A stretch of 5,395 nt of DNA from Methanobacteriota archaeon (GTDB lineage Archaea > Thermoplasmatota > Poseidoniia > Poseidoniales > Thalassarchaeaceae). Below the pieces are notes generated by a model, which saw nothing but the letters and a program-made list of their open reading frames with translations, had not been told where the DNA came from and ran no database searches. The DNA is taken from assembly GCA_002720055.1 (NCBI GenBank), contig PBGH01000011.1, positions 1-5,395 on the forward strand. Direction: 5' to 3'. Numbering within the stretch: position 1 is the first letter of the stretch; the number at the start of each line of letters is the position of its first letter. The translations under genes were made by a program, and so were the position numbers. Positions 1 to 5,395 of this stretch are shown piece after piece.

Positions 1-226
1 CCCAATCGCCTGCTAGGCAGACGTGGAAGCTCTCCTCGGATTGGACGTAGTACAATCGCCCCTCCAACTGGCCATCGCAGACCGGCAGGTCCGCGAGCGT
101 CAGCGCGAACCTAACGTCCTCCAGCTCCCTCAGCTCGTTCTCCGGCTCCGTACTCTGGTCATCGCTAACACAGCCAGACAGCAGTGATAGAAGCATCATT
201 ACAGAAACAACATATTGTGACTTCAT
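1..226 (-). CDS. Secreted lipoprotein, N-terminal part (runs off left edge)
   Basis: The first 75 residues of a protein are visible, from an ATG at 226 down to the window edge. Residues 1-18 form a signal peptide: a Lys near the start, a hydrophobic core (VVSVMMLLSLL), then the lipobox LLSGC with the lipidated cysteine at position 19. An acidic, low-complexity spacer (about 20-37) follows, as is usual for a surface-anchored protein. From about residue 38 a small module begins, containing LPVC, then EGRLYYV, then a second cysteine and a Trp (C50 and C70, W75). I recall similar short Cys-pair modules, often repeated, in cell-surface proteins of marine archaea and bacteria. The mature protein should sit outside the membrane. 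Its function and full length cannot be seen. It lies 83 bp downstream of the ABC-F gene on the same strand and may have its own promoter. The signal peptide call is firm; the module family is from memory. Confidence 0.85.
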   Translation of the reverse strand, partial: MKSQYVVSVMMLLSLLSGCVSDDQSTEPENELRELEDVRFALTLADLPVCDGQLEGRLYYVQSEESFHVCLAGDW

Positions 227-265
227 ATGTCATGTAATATCGGTTTTTACTTGAGGTTTTTCGTC

Positions 266-274
266 AGTATAATT
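266..274 (-). promoter_or_regulatory. Candidate TATA element for the lipoprotein gene
   Basis: On the minus strand this reads AATTATACT, centred about 44 bp before the lipoprotein ATG. With the usual archaeal TATA-to-start spacing of about 25 bp, transcription would begin near 244 and give a leader of roughly 18 nt. No Shine-Dalgarno sequence is visible. The surrounding 83 bp between the ABC-F stop and this gene is AT-rich on its lipoprotein side and includes two A5 tracts on the minus strand. This is a motif match only, so confidence is low; read-through from the ABC-F gene is the alternative. Confidence 0.3.
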
Positions 275-309
275 GTTGCCCTTCCAGTCGGGTTGGGTCG
301 GACTAGGTC

Positions 310-1968
310 CTATCCTCCGCCTGTCTTTGAGATGGTCCCCCTCTTGTAATCCGAGTAGTTCCCCGGCCAGACGACCAGGCCACCGTCCCCGCGCAGGTCC
401 CAGATCGTGTCGCACACCTTGTCGAGGAAATACCGATCGTGGCTCACCGTGATGATTCCGCCGTCGAACTCGGCCAATGCGGTCTCCAGGGCCTCCTTCG
501 CGTCCGTGTCCAGGTGGTTCGTCGGCTCGTCGAGGAGCAGCATGTTGTTCTCCTCGAGGAGGAGGCGGAGGAGCGCGAGCCGGGCCCTCTCGCCCCCACT
601 CAGCCTGCTCAGCTTGGTCGAGACCATCTCCTTCGTGAACTGGAACTGCCCGAGCAGGGCCCGGAGGGCACCGTACTCCATCCTGGGCTTCAGCCTCTGG
701 ACCTCCTGGACGGGGGTGAGCTCGAAGTCCAGGGTCCGGTGGTCCTGGTGGAAGTAGCCGATCTGCACCCCCGGTGCGACCTCCAGCTGGCCCGAGTCCA
801 GGCCCAGGTCCCCCGTGATGAGCCTCAGCAGCGTGGTCTTCCCCGCCCCGTTCGGCCCTATCACCCCTATCTTCTGCCCCCTGCGGACGCTGACCCCCAC
901 GTCGCTCAGTATCGGCCTCGAGAGGGACTCGAACGACAGGCTGGCACCGCGGAACTCCAGGACATCGAGACTGCTCTTCTCGGCCGGATCGAGGTTGAAT
1001 TTCAGGCTCTGGCGACTCTTGGGCTTCAGTGACTTGAGCCACTTCAGCTCCCTTTGGGAGCGGGAGATCATGAATTGCTTCTGGGAGACCGACTTGTCGT
1101 ACTTGTTCGCCCTCTTCATGGATTGCATGGCTCCCTGGAGGCGCTTGACCTCCTTCTTCGTCTTCTCGATACGGGCGTCGAGGGTCCTGAGGAAGATCTC
1201 CTTCTGCTTGAGGAAGGACGTGTAGTTGCCGGGATAGCCACGCAGGTGGCAGTCCTGTATCTCGACTATGTTGTTGCAGACCCGGTCCAGGAAGTACCGA
1301 TCGTGGCTGACTATCATCAACGCTCCCTCGAACCTGATGAGGAACCTCTCGAGCCACTCCAGCGTGTCGAAGTCCAGGTGGTTCGTCGGCTCGTCGAGGA
1401 AGAACACGTCTATCTGGTCCAGGCCCACCAGTTGCCTCGCTAGTGCGACCTTCGCTCTCTCGCCCCCTGACAGTGTGTGGAGGGGGACCTCCATCGAGCT
1501 CTGATCGAGGTTCAGCGCCTTGAGAATCTCGGTGGCATGGCCTGCCACGTCCCCACCTCCGGAGCGAGCCATCAGGCTCTGCAGCTCCTGGTACCTGTCC
1601 ATGGTGGGCTGCCAATCCCCTTCGTAGAACGAGGGATCCTCCATCCTCTCCTCGATCTCGGATATCTCCTCCTCCAGCTCCAGGAACTGCCTCCCCCTCC
1701 GATTCAGCTCCTCCCCCAGGGTCGCATCGTCGTCGATGTCCCTTACCTGGGTCAGGAATGCCAGCCTAAGGGCTGGAGAGAAAGAGATCTCCCCGAGGTC
1801 CTGGTCCTGGTTGCTGATGGTCCGTAGGAGAGTGGTCTTGCCCGCGCCGTTGTGACCGATCACGCCTATCCGATCACCCTCCTCTATGCGTAGGCTGACT
1901 CCCTCCAGGACCGTCAGCGGTCCGAAGGCCCTGTGGACGTCATCGAGCCGAATCAACTCCCTCGCCAT
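310..1968 (-). CDS. ABC-F family ATPase (ribosome-associated, two ABC domains)
   Basis: A soluble protein of 552 residues with two ABC ATPase domains and no membrane segment, the layout of the ABC-F (EttA/Uup/EF3-like) family. Domain 1: Walker A GHNGAGKT (38-45), signature LSGGE (166-170), Walker B with catalytic Glu193, H-switch SHDR (221-224). Domain 2: GPNGAGKT (371-378), LSGGE (456-460), Glu481 in LLLDEP, SHDR (509-512). Both ATP sites therefore look competent. The charged, basic linker (about 245-325) corresponds to the P-site tRNA interaction motif that reaches into the ribosome in studied members. A PGNY motif follows each ABC domain (246-249, 535-538). I chose the ATG at 1968 because MARELIRLDDVHRAFG is where the family normally begins; the frame stays open to an ATG at 2052, but that extension would lie over the palindrome and has no family match. 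Family members act in translation (elongation, ribosome rescue, antibiotic protection); the exact role here is not determinable. Confidence 0.93.
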   Translation of the reverse strand: MARELIRLDDVHRAFGPLTVLEGVSLRIEEGDRIGVIGHNGAGKTTLLRTISNQDQDLGEISFSPALRLAFLTQVRDIDDDATLGEELNRRGRQFLELEEEISEIEERMEDPSFYEGDWQPTMDRYQELQSLMARSGGGDVAGHATEILKALNLDQSSMEVPLHTLSGGERAKVALARQLVGLDQIDVFFLDEPTNHLDFDTLEWLERFLIRFEGALMIVSHDRYFLDRVCNNIVEIQDCHLRGYPGNYTSFLKQKEIFLRTLDARIEKTKKEVKRLQGAMQSMKRANKYDKSVSQKQFMISRSQRELKWLKSLKPKSRQSLKFNLDPAEKSSLDVLEFRGASLSFESLSRPILSDVGVSVRRGQKIGVIGPNGAGKTTLLRLITGDLGLDSGQLEVAPGVQIGYFHQDHRTLDFELTPVQEVQRLKPRMEYGALRALLGQFQFTKEMVSTKLSRLSGGERARLALLRLLLEENNMLLLDEPTNHLDTDAKEALETALAEFDGGIITVSHDRYFLDKVCDTIWDLRGDGGLVVWPGNYSDYKRGTISKTGGG

Positions 1969-1990
1969 GCTGTTCGCGAGACACCCCACT

Positions 1991-2000
1991 ACATGTATTC
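1991..2000 (-). promoter_or_regulatory. Weak TATA-like element for the ABC-F gene
   Basis: On the minus strand this reads GAATACATGT, centred about 27 bp before the ATG at 1968. That is the spacing expected if the transcript begins at or next to the start codon (leaderless). No purine-rich ribosome binding site precedes the ATG (GCGAACAGC lies directly upstream), which agrees with leaderless translation. The match to an archaeal TATA box is poor, so this is a positional inference. Confidence 0.25.
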
Positions 2001-2031
2001 GATGACTGCCATACTGCTCAGATGCTACGGA

Positions 2032-2060
2032 GTATGCCATTGGACGAGCCAATGGCGTAC
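2032..2060. repeat. Imperfect inverted repeat in divergent intergenic region (candidate operator)
   Basis: Two 12-bp arms, GTATGCCATTGG (2032-2043) and CCAATGGCGTAC (2049-2060), surround a 5-bp spacer ACGAG (2044-2048). Eleven of twelve positions are complementary, and the twelfth would be a U-G pair in RNA. The repeat lies between the starts of the divergent ABC-F and DEAD-box genes. It ends about 23 bp before the helicase TATA-like element and lies about 30 bp or more upstream of the weak ABC-F element. The position suits a dimeric transcription regulator site affecting one or both genes. It is followed by no T-run, so it is not a terminator. The structure is plain in the sequence; the operator role is inference. 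Confidence 0.6.
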
Positions 2061-2083
2061 GGGGGACCGATTCTCACTCCTCA

Positions 2084-2092
2084 TACTAAATA
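2084..2092 (+). promoter_or_regulatory. Candidate TATA element for the DEAD-box helicase gene
   Basis: TACTAAATA, the most TATA-like AT-rich stretch in the divergent intergenic region, is centred near 2088. Adding about 25 bp predicts a transcription start near 2113, giving a short leader of about 13 nt before the TTG start at 2126, just long enough to carry the ribosome binding site seen there. The in-frame TAA at 2087-2089 also shows that the helicase reading frame cannot extend upstream past this element. Confidence 0.45.
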
Positions 2093-2114
2093 GGGCACTC
2101 AGGCGCGCTCGGAA

Positions 2115-2119
2115 AGAGG
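2115..2119 (+). promoter_or_regulatory. Shine-Dalgarno sequence supporting the TTG start
   Basis: AGAGG, within the purine run GGAAAGAGG, lies 6 nt before the TTG at 2126. This spacing is normal, and it supports TTG as the real start of the helicase. No ATG or GTG occurs in frame between the TAA at 2087-2089 and the conserved N-terminal Q-motif. Confidence 0.5.
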
Positions 2120-2125
2120 CGTATC

Positions 2126-3463
2126 TTGGTTCGATTTACAGATCTGGGGGTCGAGCCAAGCTTGGTCGATGTGCTACGGGACGAAGGCATAGAGGAGCCC
2201 TTCGAGGTCCAGACGAAGACGATACCGGAGTCCTTGCTCGGGCGGGACGTCTGCTGCAGGGCCCCAACGGGGTCGGGGAAGACGCTAGCCTTCGGCATCC
2301 CCCTGGTCACATTGTCGCCCAAGGCCGAGCCGAAGAGGCCAACTTCGCTCATCCTTACGCCAACAAGGGAGCTCGCTGAGCAGATTCGGAGTGTCCTGAA
2401 GCCCCTCGCAGACTCAAAGGGTCTCGGAGTCGCCTCGGTCTACGGAGGCACCCCATACAAGGGGCAGCTGAGAAGACTCAACAAAGGCGTCGAGATCCTA
2501 GTCGCCTGCCCCGGCAGGCTGATCGACCTACTCCAGAGGAACGCGCTCCGACTGGACGACGTCGGCATAGTCGTGTTAGATGAAGCCGACAGGATGGCCG
2601 ATATGGGGTTCATGAAACCAGTTCGCTCGATATTGGACAAGTGCAGGGAGGATAGGCAGACCATCCTCTTCAGCGCGACTCTCGACGACGACGTTTCCGA
2701 GATTGTGGACTCATACCAGGACGACCCTTTGACTGTGGGGATAGGTCCCGAGGAAGTCAGCATGGATAGCATGCAACATTACTTCTGGAAGATCAACTCT
2801 AGGGGTAAAGCCGAGCTTTCGGCCTACATAACGGAGAAGTGCGGACGAAGCATCATCTTCTGCAGGACGAGAGCGGGGGTCAACCGACTCGGGGATGAGA
2901 TGAAGGAGATCGGATCCTCCTTCACGACCCTCCACGGAGGGATGAAGCAGAAGCAACGTGATAGGTCGATGCACAAGTTCAGCTCAGGACAAGCAAGGAT
3001 CCTGATAGCGACCGACGTAGCATCACGAGGAATAGACGTGGACGACGTCAACTGCGTGATCCACTTCGACCCCCCCGACGACGGCAAGGCATACAAGCAC
3101 AGGAGCGGGAGAACCGCGAGGGCTGGCTCCACAGGGACCGTAGTCTCTCTCATCCTGAGGTCCCAGAATAGCAAATACAAGAGGATCCAGGAAGAGGTTG
3201 GGATCAGTTGCAGGATTACTGACCCAGAGCCGGAAGCTCTCGAAGAGAGGAAGTTCGTCCTCGCTCCACCTGGAAAGGACAGGTTCCGAAGTAAGACCAA
3301 GGGGCACATGAACAACAGCAAGAGGGCGAGGAGGTCCAGGAAGAGCTCCAATTTCAAGTCCTCAAAGCGTGGATCCGGACACAGGAGAGGGAACCGAAAG
3401 GGGAGGGGAAAGCGGAATAATCGCTCTCGTGGCGGGCCGAAGAGGGCGAAACCTAGGAATTAG
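2126..3463 (+). CDS. DEAD-box ATP-dependent RNA helicase
   Basis: A complete 445-residue superfamily 2 RNA helicase that would unwind or remodel RNA using ATP, in the cytoplasm. All core motifs are present in order: Q-motif (Phe4 and Gln29 region), motif I APTGSGKT (46-53), Ia PTRELAE (79-85), GG (107-108), Ib CPGR (128-131, usually TPGR), II DEAD (152-155), III SAT (183-185), IV IIFCRTR (243-249), V ATDVASRGIDV (295-305) and VI HRSGRTARAG (325-334). The tail from about 383 is extremely rich in Lys, Arg, Ser and Gly, as in bacterial CsdA/RhlE-type and some archaeal helicases, and probably binds RNA nonspecifically. The start is TTG, backed by AGAGG 6 nt upstream. Family roles include ribosome assembly, mRNA turnover and growth in the cold; the sequence does not choose between them. 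It is divergent from the ABC-F gene and may share its regulation. Confidence 0.96.
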   Translation: MVRFTDLGVEPSLVDVLRDEGIEEPFEVQTKTIPESLLGRDVCCRAPTGSGKTLAFGIPLVTLSPKAEPKRPTSLILTPTRELAEQIRSVLKPLADSKGLGVASVYGGTPYKGQLRRLNKGVEILVACPGRLIDLLQRNALRLDDVGIVVLDEADRMADMGFMKPVRSILDKCREDRQTILFSATLDDDVSEIVDSYQDDPLTVGIGPEEVSMDSMQHYFWKINSRGKAELSAYITEKCGRSIIFCRTRAGVNRLGDEMKEIGSSFTTLHGGMKQKQRDRSMHKFSSGQARILIATDVASRGIDVDDVNCVIHFDPPDDGKAYKHRSGRTARAGSTGTVVSLILRSQNSKYKRIQEEVGISCRITDPEPEALEERKFVLAPPGKDRFRSKTKGHMNNSKRARRSRKSSNFKSSKRGSGHRRGNRKGRGKRNNRSRGGPKRAKPRN

Positions 3464-3484
3464 ATACATCAGGAAATGCCTAAG

Positions 3485-3493
3485 TTGATACAT
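3485..3493 (+). promoter_or_regulatory. Candidate TATA element for the membrane-protein gene
   Basis: TTGATACAT is centred about 25 bp before the ATG at 3514, the spacing expected of a leaderless archaeal transcript. The bases directly before the ATG (CCCCAGCCCCAAAT) contain no Shine-Dalgarno sequence, which fits. The 7-mer GATACAT also occurs at 3463-3469, overlapping the helicase stop codon, 24 bp upstream of this copy; this may be coincidence. The 50-bp gap holds nothing else recognisable, and no T-rich terminator after the helicase. Confidence 0.35.
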
Positions 3494-3513
3494 TACTATC
3501 CCCAGCCCCAAAT

Positions 3514-4305
3514 ATGGCGAAAGAAGACTCTGAGCCCCAAGAAAAGTCATGGAAAGAGCAGTGGGACGCCCTCTCCAAGAGGGGCTCGATACTGACAAAA
3601 GACGTGGGCCAGATTCTTTCGGATCAGGGAAAGAGAATTACAAAGGCCTCAGTAGAGGCAGCGACTCAGGCTAAAGACTCGATCGATAATATAAGGCAGC
3701 AGAGACTTATGGACAAAATGGCAAAGGACGTAGACGAGATTCTAGCCGAGACTGAAAATGGCCCAGTCAATGAGGAGGAGGTGGAAAGGCTACGGCTTCT
3801 GGTCGCAACATTGGAGGTCCGTCAGAAGGAGCAAGAAGCCCTGATAGAAGAAATGAGCGAGTTCGGCAATGAGGTCACACATTCCTCTGGAGAGGAGGAG
3901 GGAAATCTCGGTTTCGTCGCGACCATCAGACAGACCTATGCCTTGATCGGATTCGCAGTGATATGGTCGCTTTTCCTGATGCTGGCGACCTCTTACATCG
4001 AAAGCAATGAGATGAAGATTCTGGACCTTCCAGCTGACTCATTCGTGTGGATCATTGGAACCATGATATGGGCATTCGTGGTTATCTCTCAATTATCCAG
4101 ATCCGGATCGTTCGACAAGCTCCCTCTGTCATTCAGGTTACAGTCAACCATCGGCGTCGGGATAGCAACCACTGCCATTTCCCTACTTCCAGAAATCGAT
4201 CAGATGCCAGCAATGTTCCAAATCTTTTCTTGGCTGGTAATTGTCTCTCTTTCCATACTGCTGATGTCCTCTATCGTTAACGGATACCGAGCAATGACTA
4301 GCTAA
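3514..4305 (+). CDS. Coiled-coil protein with four predicted C-terminal membrane helices, unknown function
   Basis: I do not recognise this 263-residue protein. Residues 1-60 are charged and helix-prone. About 60-118 is a probable coiled coil, rich in Glu, Leu, Lys and Arg, best around 88-117. A short acidic stretch (125-130) leads to four hydrophobic segments at about 141-161, 174-194, 209-225 and 233-254. There is no signal peptide, so the N-terminal half is probably cytoplasmic, with the protein anchored by its C-terminal half. No catalytic motif, metal-binding cluster or nucleotide-binding loop is visible. Possible roles such as membrane scaffold or stress sensor are guesses. The gene follows the helicase by 50 bp, has no ribosome binding site and may be leaderless. 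Its base composition is clearly more AT-rich than that of its right-hand neighbours. Its last 8 bp overlap the end of the convergent JAMM gene. That it is a real gene is supported by the coherent domain layout. Confidence 0.8.
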   Translation: MAKEDSEPQEKSWKEQWDALSKRGSILTKDVGQILSDQGKRITKASVEAATQAKDSIDNIRQQRLMDKMAKDVDEILAETENGPVNEEEVERLRLLVATLEVRQKEQEALIEEMSEFGNEVTHSSGEEEGNLGFVATIRQTYALIGFAVIWSLFLMLATSYIESNEMKILDLPADSFVWIIGTMIWAFVVISQLSRSGSFDKLPLSFRLQSTIGVGIATTAISLLPEIDQMPAMFQIFSWLVIVSLSILLMSSIVNGYRAMTS

Positions 4306-4981
4306 GGTCAATCCCTATCGGGTCACCAACTTGGTCAGTGATGAGGAGGTTGACTCCCTCGCCGTTCCTCAGGTAGCCGATCAGCTCGAATGCGTGGATG
4401 CTCCTCCCCGCTACCTTGGCGAGGGTCTCCAGCTCCCCCTTGGTATCGCTGCCAAGCCCCCTCCTGTGGCTGTCGTCATCGTCGAACCACTCCAGGCCCA
4501 GGGGAGCGGGCGAGAACCTCACTCCTAGGATCATCTCCACCCCCTCCGTCCAGTCAGCTGCCTCGGCGTCCGACTGGCTGGGGCGGGCGTACGCATTGGG
4601 GTGGGAGTGCAGGAAGCTGGAGAACCTCGACCCCCTGGCCCCCCTCTCCTCCGAGAACACGTTGTCGGTCCACTCCTCAGGGACCTGGTGCACGCTGAAG
4701 GAGTCCCCCACGTTCACGATGCGAGGCTCCCCCAGCAGGAAGCCGTGCCCCGAGAAGGTGCTCTGGGCCGGCCCGAAGACCCTCTCCACGTGCTCGGGGT
4801 TAGGCCTCTCCGGATCGGGGTCGAAACCGATCAGCACCTCGTCCGGTATGGTCTCCATGCTCCACTGTATCACGGTCCTCAGTGTCTCGATCGGCATCAG
4901 CAGGTGCGTGGAGTACATCTCCCTCTGCTCGTAGGAGTCCCGGTTGTACGATGATGCGGCCTCGACGAGCCAGTCTCCCAT
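4298..4981 (-). CDS. JAMM/MPN+ (Jab1/Rpn11-type) zinc metalloprotease-like protein
   Basis: A 227-residue protein with a complete JAMM zinc motif: HSHP at 125-128, then Ser135 and Asp138, matching H-x-H-x(7)-S-x(2)-D exactly. Glu48, in PDEVLIGF, is the likely catalytic glutamate of the first strand. Characterised archaeal JAMM proteases remove ubiquitin-like SAMP modifiers from target proteins, so an isopeptidase role is the leading inference; substrate and activity are unproven. About 77 residues separate Glu48 from His125, longer than I recall for compact archaeal JAMM proteins (about 45), and about 90 residues follow the motif. The ATG at 4981 is the first in frame after the taw2 stop; GAGGGGG lies very close to it, so Met22 or Met29 cannot be excluded. 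The gap to taw2 is 30 bp with no promoter apparent, implying one transcript. The gene's end overlaps the convergent membrane-protein gene by 8 bp. Confidence 0.85.
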   Translation of the reverse strand: MGDWLVEAASSYNRDSYEQREMYSTHLLMPIETLRTVIQWSMETIPDEVLIGFDPDPERPNPEHVERVFGPAQSTFSGHGFLLGEPRIVNVGDSFSVHQVPEEWTDNVFSEERGARGSRFSSFLHSHPNAYARPSQSDAEAADWTEGVEMILGVRFSPAPLGLEWFDDDDSHRRGLGSDTKGELETLAKVAGRSIHAFELIGYLRNGEGVNLLITDQVGDPIGIDLS

Positions 4982-5011
4982 GCCCCCTCGTCGCAGGGAC
5001 CGCGTTTGAGG

Positions 5012-5395
5012 CTACGCCACGGTTACGTCCGCGACCACGTGGTCCCAGTGGGGGGCGTACGACTTCACCCTGGTCATGCTGCTCGATAGCTCTGCCCCGG
5101 GCCGGCCCTTGGCCAGTTCTCCCAGCACACCAGACTCCCACTCGGAGTGGCCGGTCGAGGGTGCCAGCCCGTGCACGTGCAGCTCGCCACTGGCCCCGAG
5201 AACCCTGAGGGCGGGCCCGATGCCCCCCTCCGCGCTCGGCAGTAGCCCGAGAATGACCCTGTCAGCGCACCCGACCAGCATCTCTGAGCTCTCCCTGTTG
5301 TCGCCCTCGTGCACCTCGCAGCGGTCAGCCACGCCATTGGCATCCAGGCCCCACCTGAGGGCCCTCGCCGCCTCGGGGTTCCACTCGCACGCGTG
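5012..5395 (-). CDS. taw2: tRNA(Phe) wybutosine-synthesis aminocarboxypropyltransferase Taw2/TYW2, C-terminal part (cut by right edge)
   Basis: The last 127 residues of a class I SAM-dependent enzyme; the N-terminus lies outside the window. The visible part opens with HACEWNPEAARALR, whose Glu normally contacts the SAM ribose, continues with NGVADRCEVHEGDNR, and then ADRVILGLLPS (44-54 of this fragment). The ending SYAPHWDHVVADV is typical of the family. The GLLPS segment separates it from its relative Trm5, which has an NLP motif there for N1-methylguanosine synthesis. Taw2/TYW2 transfers the 3-amino-3-carboxypropyl group of SAM to the 4-demethylwyosine at position 37 of tRNA(Phe), giving yW-86, which helps hold the reading frame. 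The frame is open without a break to the window edge; an internal GTG at 5332 is not the start. The TAG stop is 30 bp, and in frame, before the JAMM gene, which probably shares its transcript. taw1, taw3 and trm5 are not in this window. Confidence 0.92.
   Translation of the reverse strand, partial: HACEWNPEAARALRWGLDANGVADRCEVHEGDNRESSEMLVGCADRVILGLLPSAEGGIGPALRVLGASGELHVHGLAPSTGHSEWESGVLGELAKGRPGAELSSSMTRVKSYAPHWDHVVADVTVA

Noticed and set aside
244..261. Two T5 runs on the plus strand that could suggest an archaeal terminator
   Set aside because: No plus-strand gene ends upstream of them. Both flanking genes are on the minus strand, where these are A-tracts.
439..1032. Long plus-strand open frames opposite the ABC-F gene (also 1054-1443 and 1477-1827)
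   Set aside because: They are antisense shadows produced by G/C-rich third positions of the ABC-F gene, with no recognisable domain or start context.
230..1615. A 461-codon open frame on the minus strand inside the ABC-F gene
   Set aside because: It is an alternative frame of the ABC-F gene. Its product is low-complexity Pro/Arg/Gly-rich, and the repeated 'RRADEPPG' segments are simply the two duplicated Walker B regions read out of frame.
1969..2052. N-terminal extension of the ABC-F protein from the ATG at 2052
   Set aside because: The extra 28 residues match nothing expected of the family and would be encoded by the promoter and palindrome region. The ATG at 1968 fits the family start.
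2032..2060. Palindrome as an intrinsic terminator
   Set aside because: It lies between two divergent gene starts, no gene ends there, and no T-run follows on either strand.
2824..3357. Leucine-rich 177-codon open frame on the minus strand opposite the helicase
   Set aside because: The hydrophobic character comes from reading the Lys/Arg/Glu codons of the helicase tail in antisense. The helicase has all its family motifs in the other frame.
3463..3493. Two copies of GATACAT 24 bp apart as a regulatory direct repeat
   Set aside because: Only 7 bp are shared, one copy overlaps the helicase stop codon, and the other is explained by the candidate TATA element; chance is a sufficient explanation.
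4398..4934. Plus-strand open frames opposite the JAMM gene (also 4390-4698 and 4601-4954)
   Set aside because: They are antisense shadows of a G+C-rich gene; the minus-strand frame carries the exact JAMM motif.
5012..5395. The wybutosine gene as Trm5 (tRNA m1G37 methyltransferase)
   Set aside because: The segment after the SAM site reads GLLPS rather than the NLP motif of Trm5, and the ending SYAPHWDHVV matches TYW2/Taw2.

Overview
The window looks like a compact archaeal chromosome, most plausibly a marine planktonic euryarchaeon of the Marine Group II / Poseidoniales type. Clues are an archaeal-type wybutosine enzyme (Taw2), a JAMM-fold metalloprotease, a lipoprotein carrying a Cys-pair 'EGRLYYV' module of the kind I associate with marine group archaeal surface proteins, frequent AGG/AGA arginine codons, and starts that mix leaderless-looking genes with a Shine-Dalgarno-led one. 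The genus is not determined, and the lineage assignment is inference from gene content.

Layout. Positions 1-226 (minus) hold the N-terminus of a secreted lipoprotein that runs off the left edge. Positions 310-1968 (minus) hold a complete duplicated-ATPase ABC-F protein. A divergent intergenic region (1969-2125) carries a strong 12-bp-arm inverted repeat and a good archaeal TATA-like element. Positions 2126-3463 (plus) hold a complete DEAD-box RNA helicase with a very basic tail, starting at TTG. Positions 3514-4305 (plus) hold a protein of unknown function with a coiled coil and four predicted membrane helices. Positions 4298-4981 (minus) hold a JAMM/MPN+ metalloprotease-like protein that overlaps the previous gene tail to tail by 8 bp. 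Positions 5012-5395 (minus) hold the C-terminal part of Taw2, cut by the right edge and probably co-transcribed with the JAMM gene.

Functional theme. Three of the six genes (ABC-F, DEAD-box helicase, Taw2) act on translation or RNA. The ABC-F and helicase genes are divergently transcribed around a shared intergenic region, so the palindrome there could co-regulate them. The JAMM gene sits downstream of Taw2 in the same reading frame, separated only by a TAG stop and nine further codons before its ATG. I see no tRNA, rRNA, CRISPR array, insertion sequence or phage gene. No gap without a gene exceeds 160 bp. Nothing here amounts to a clearly new multi-gene system. The best leads are the intergenic palindrome, the unusual JAMM protein beside taw2, and the unidentified membrane protein.
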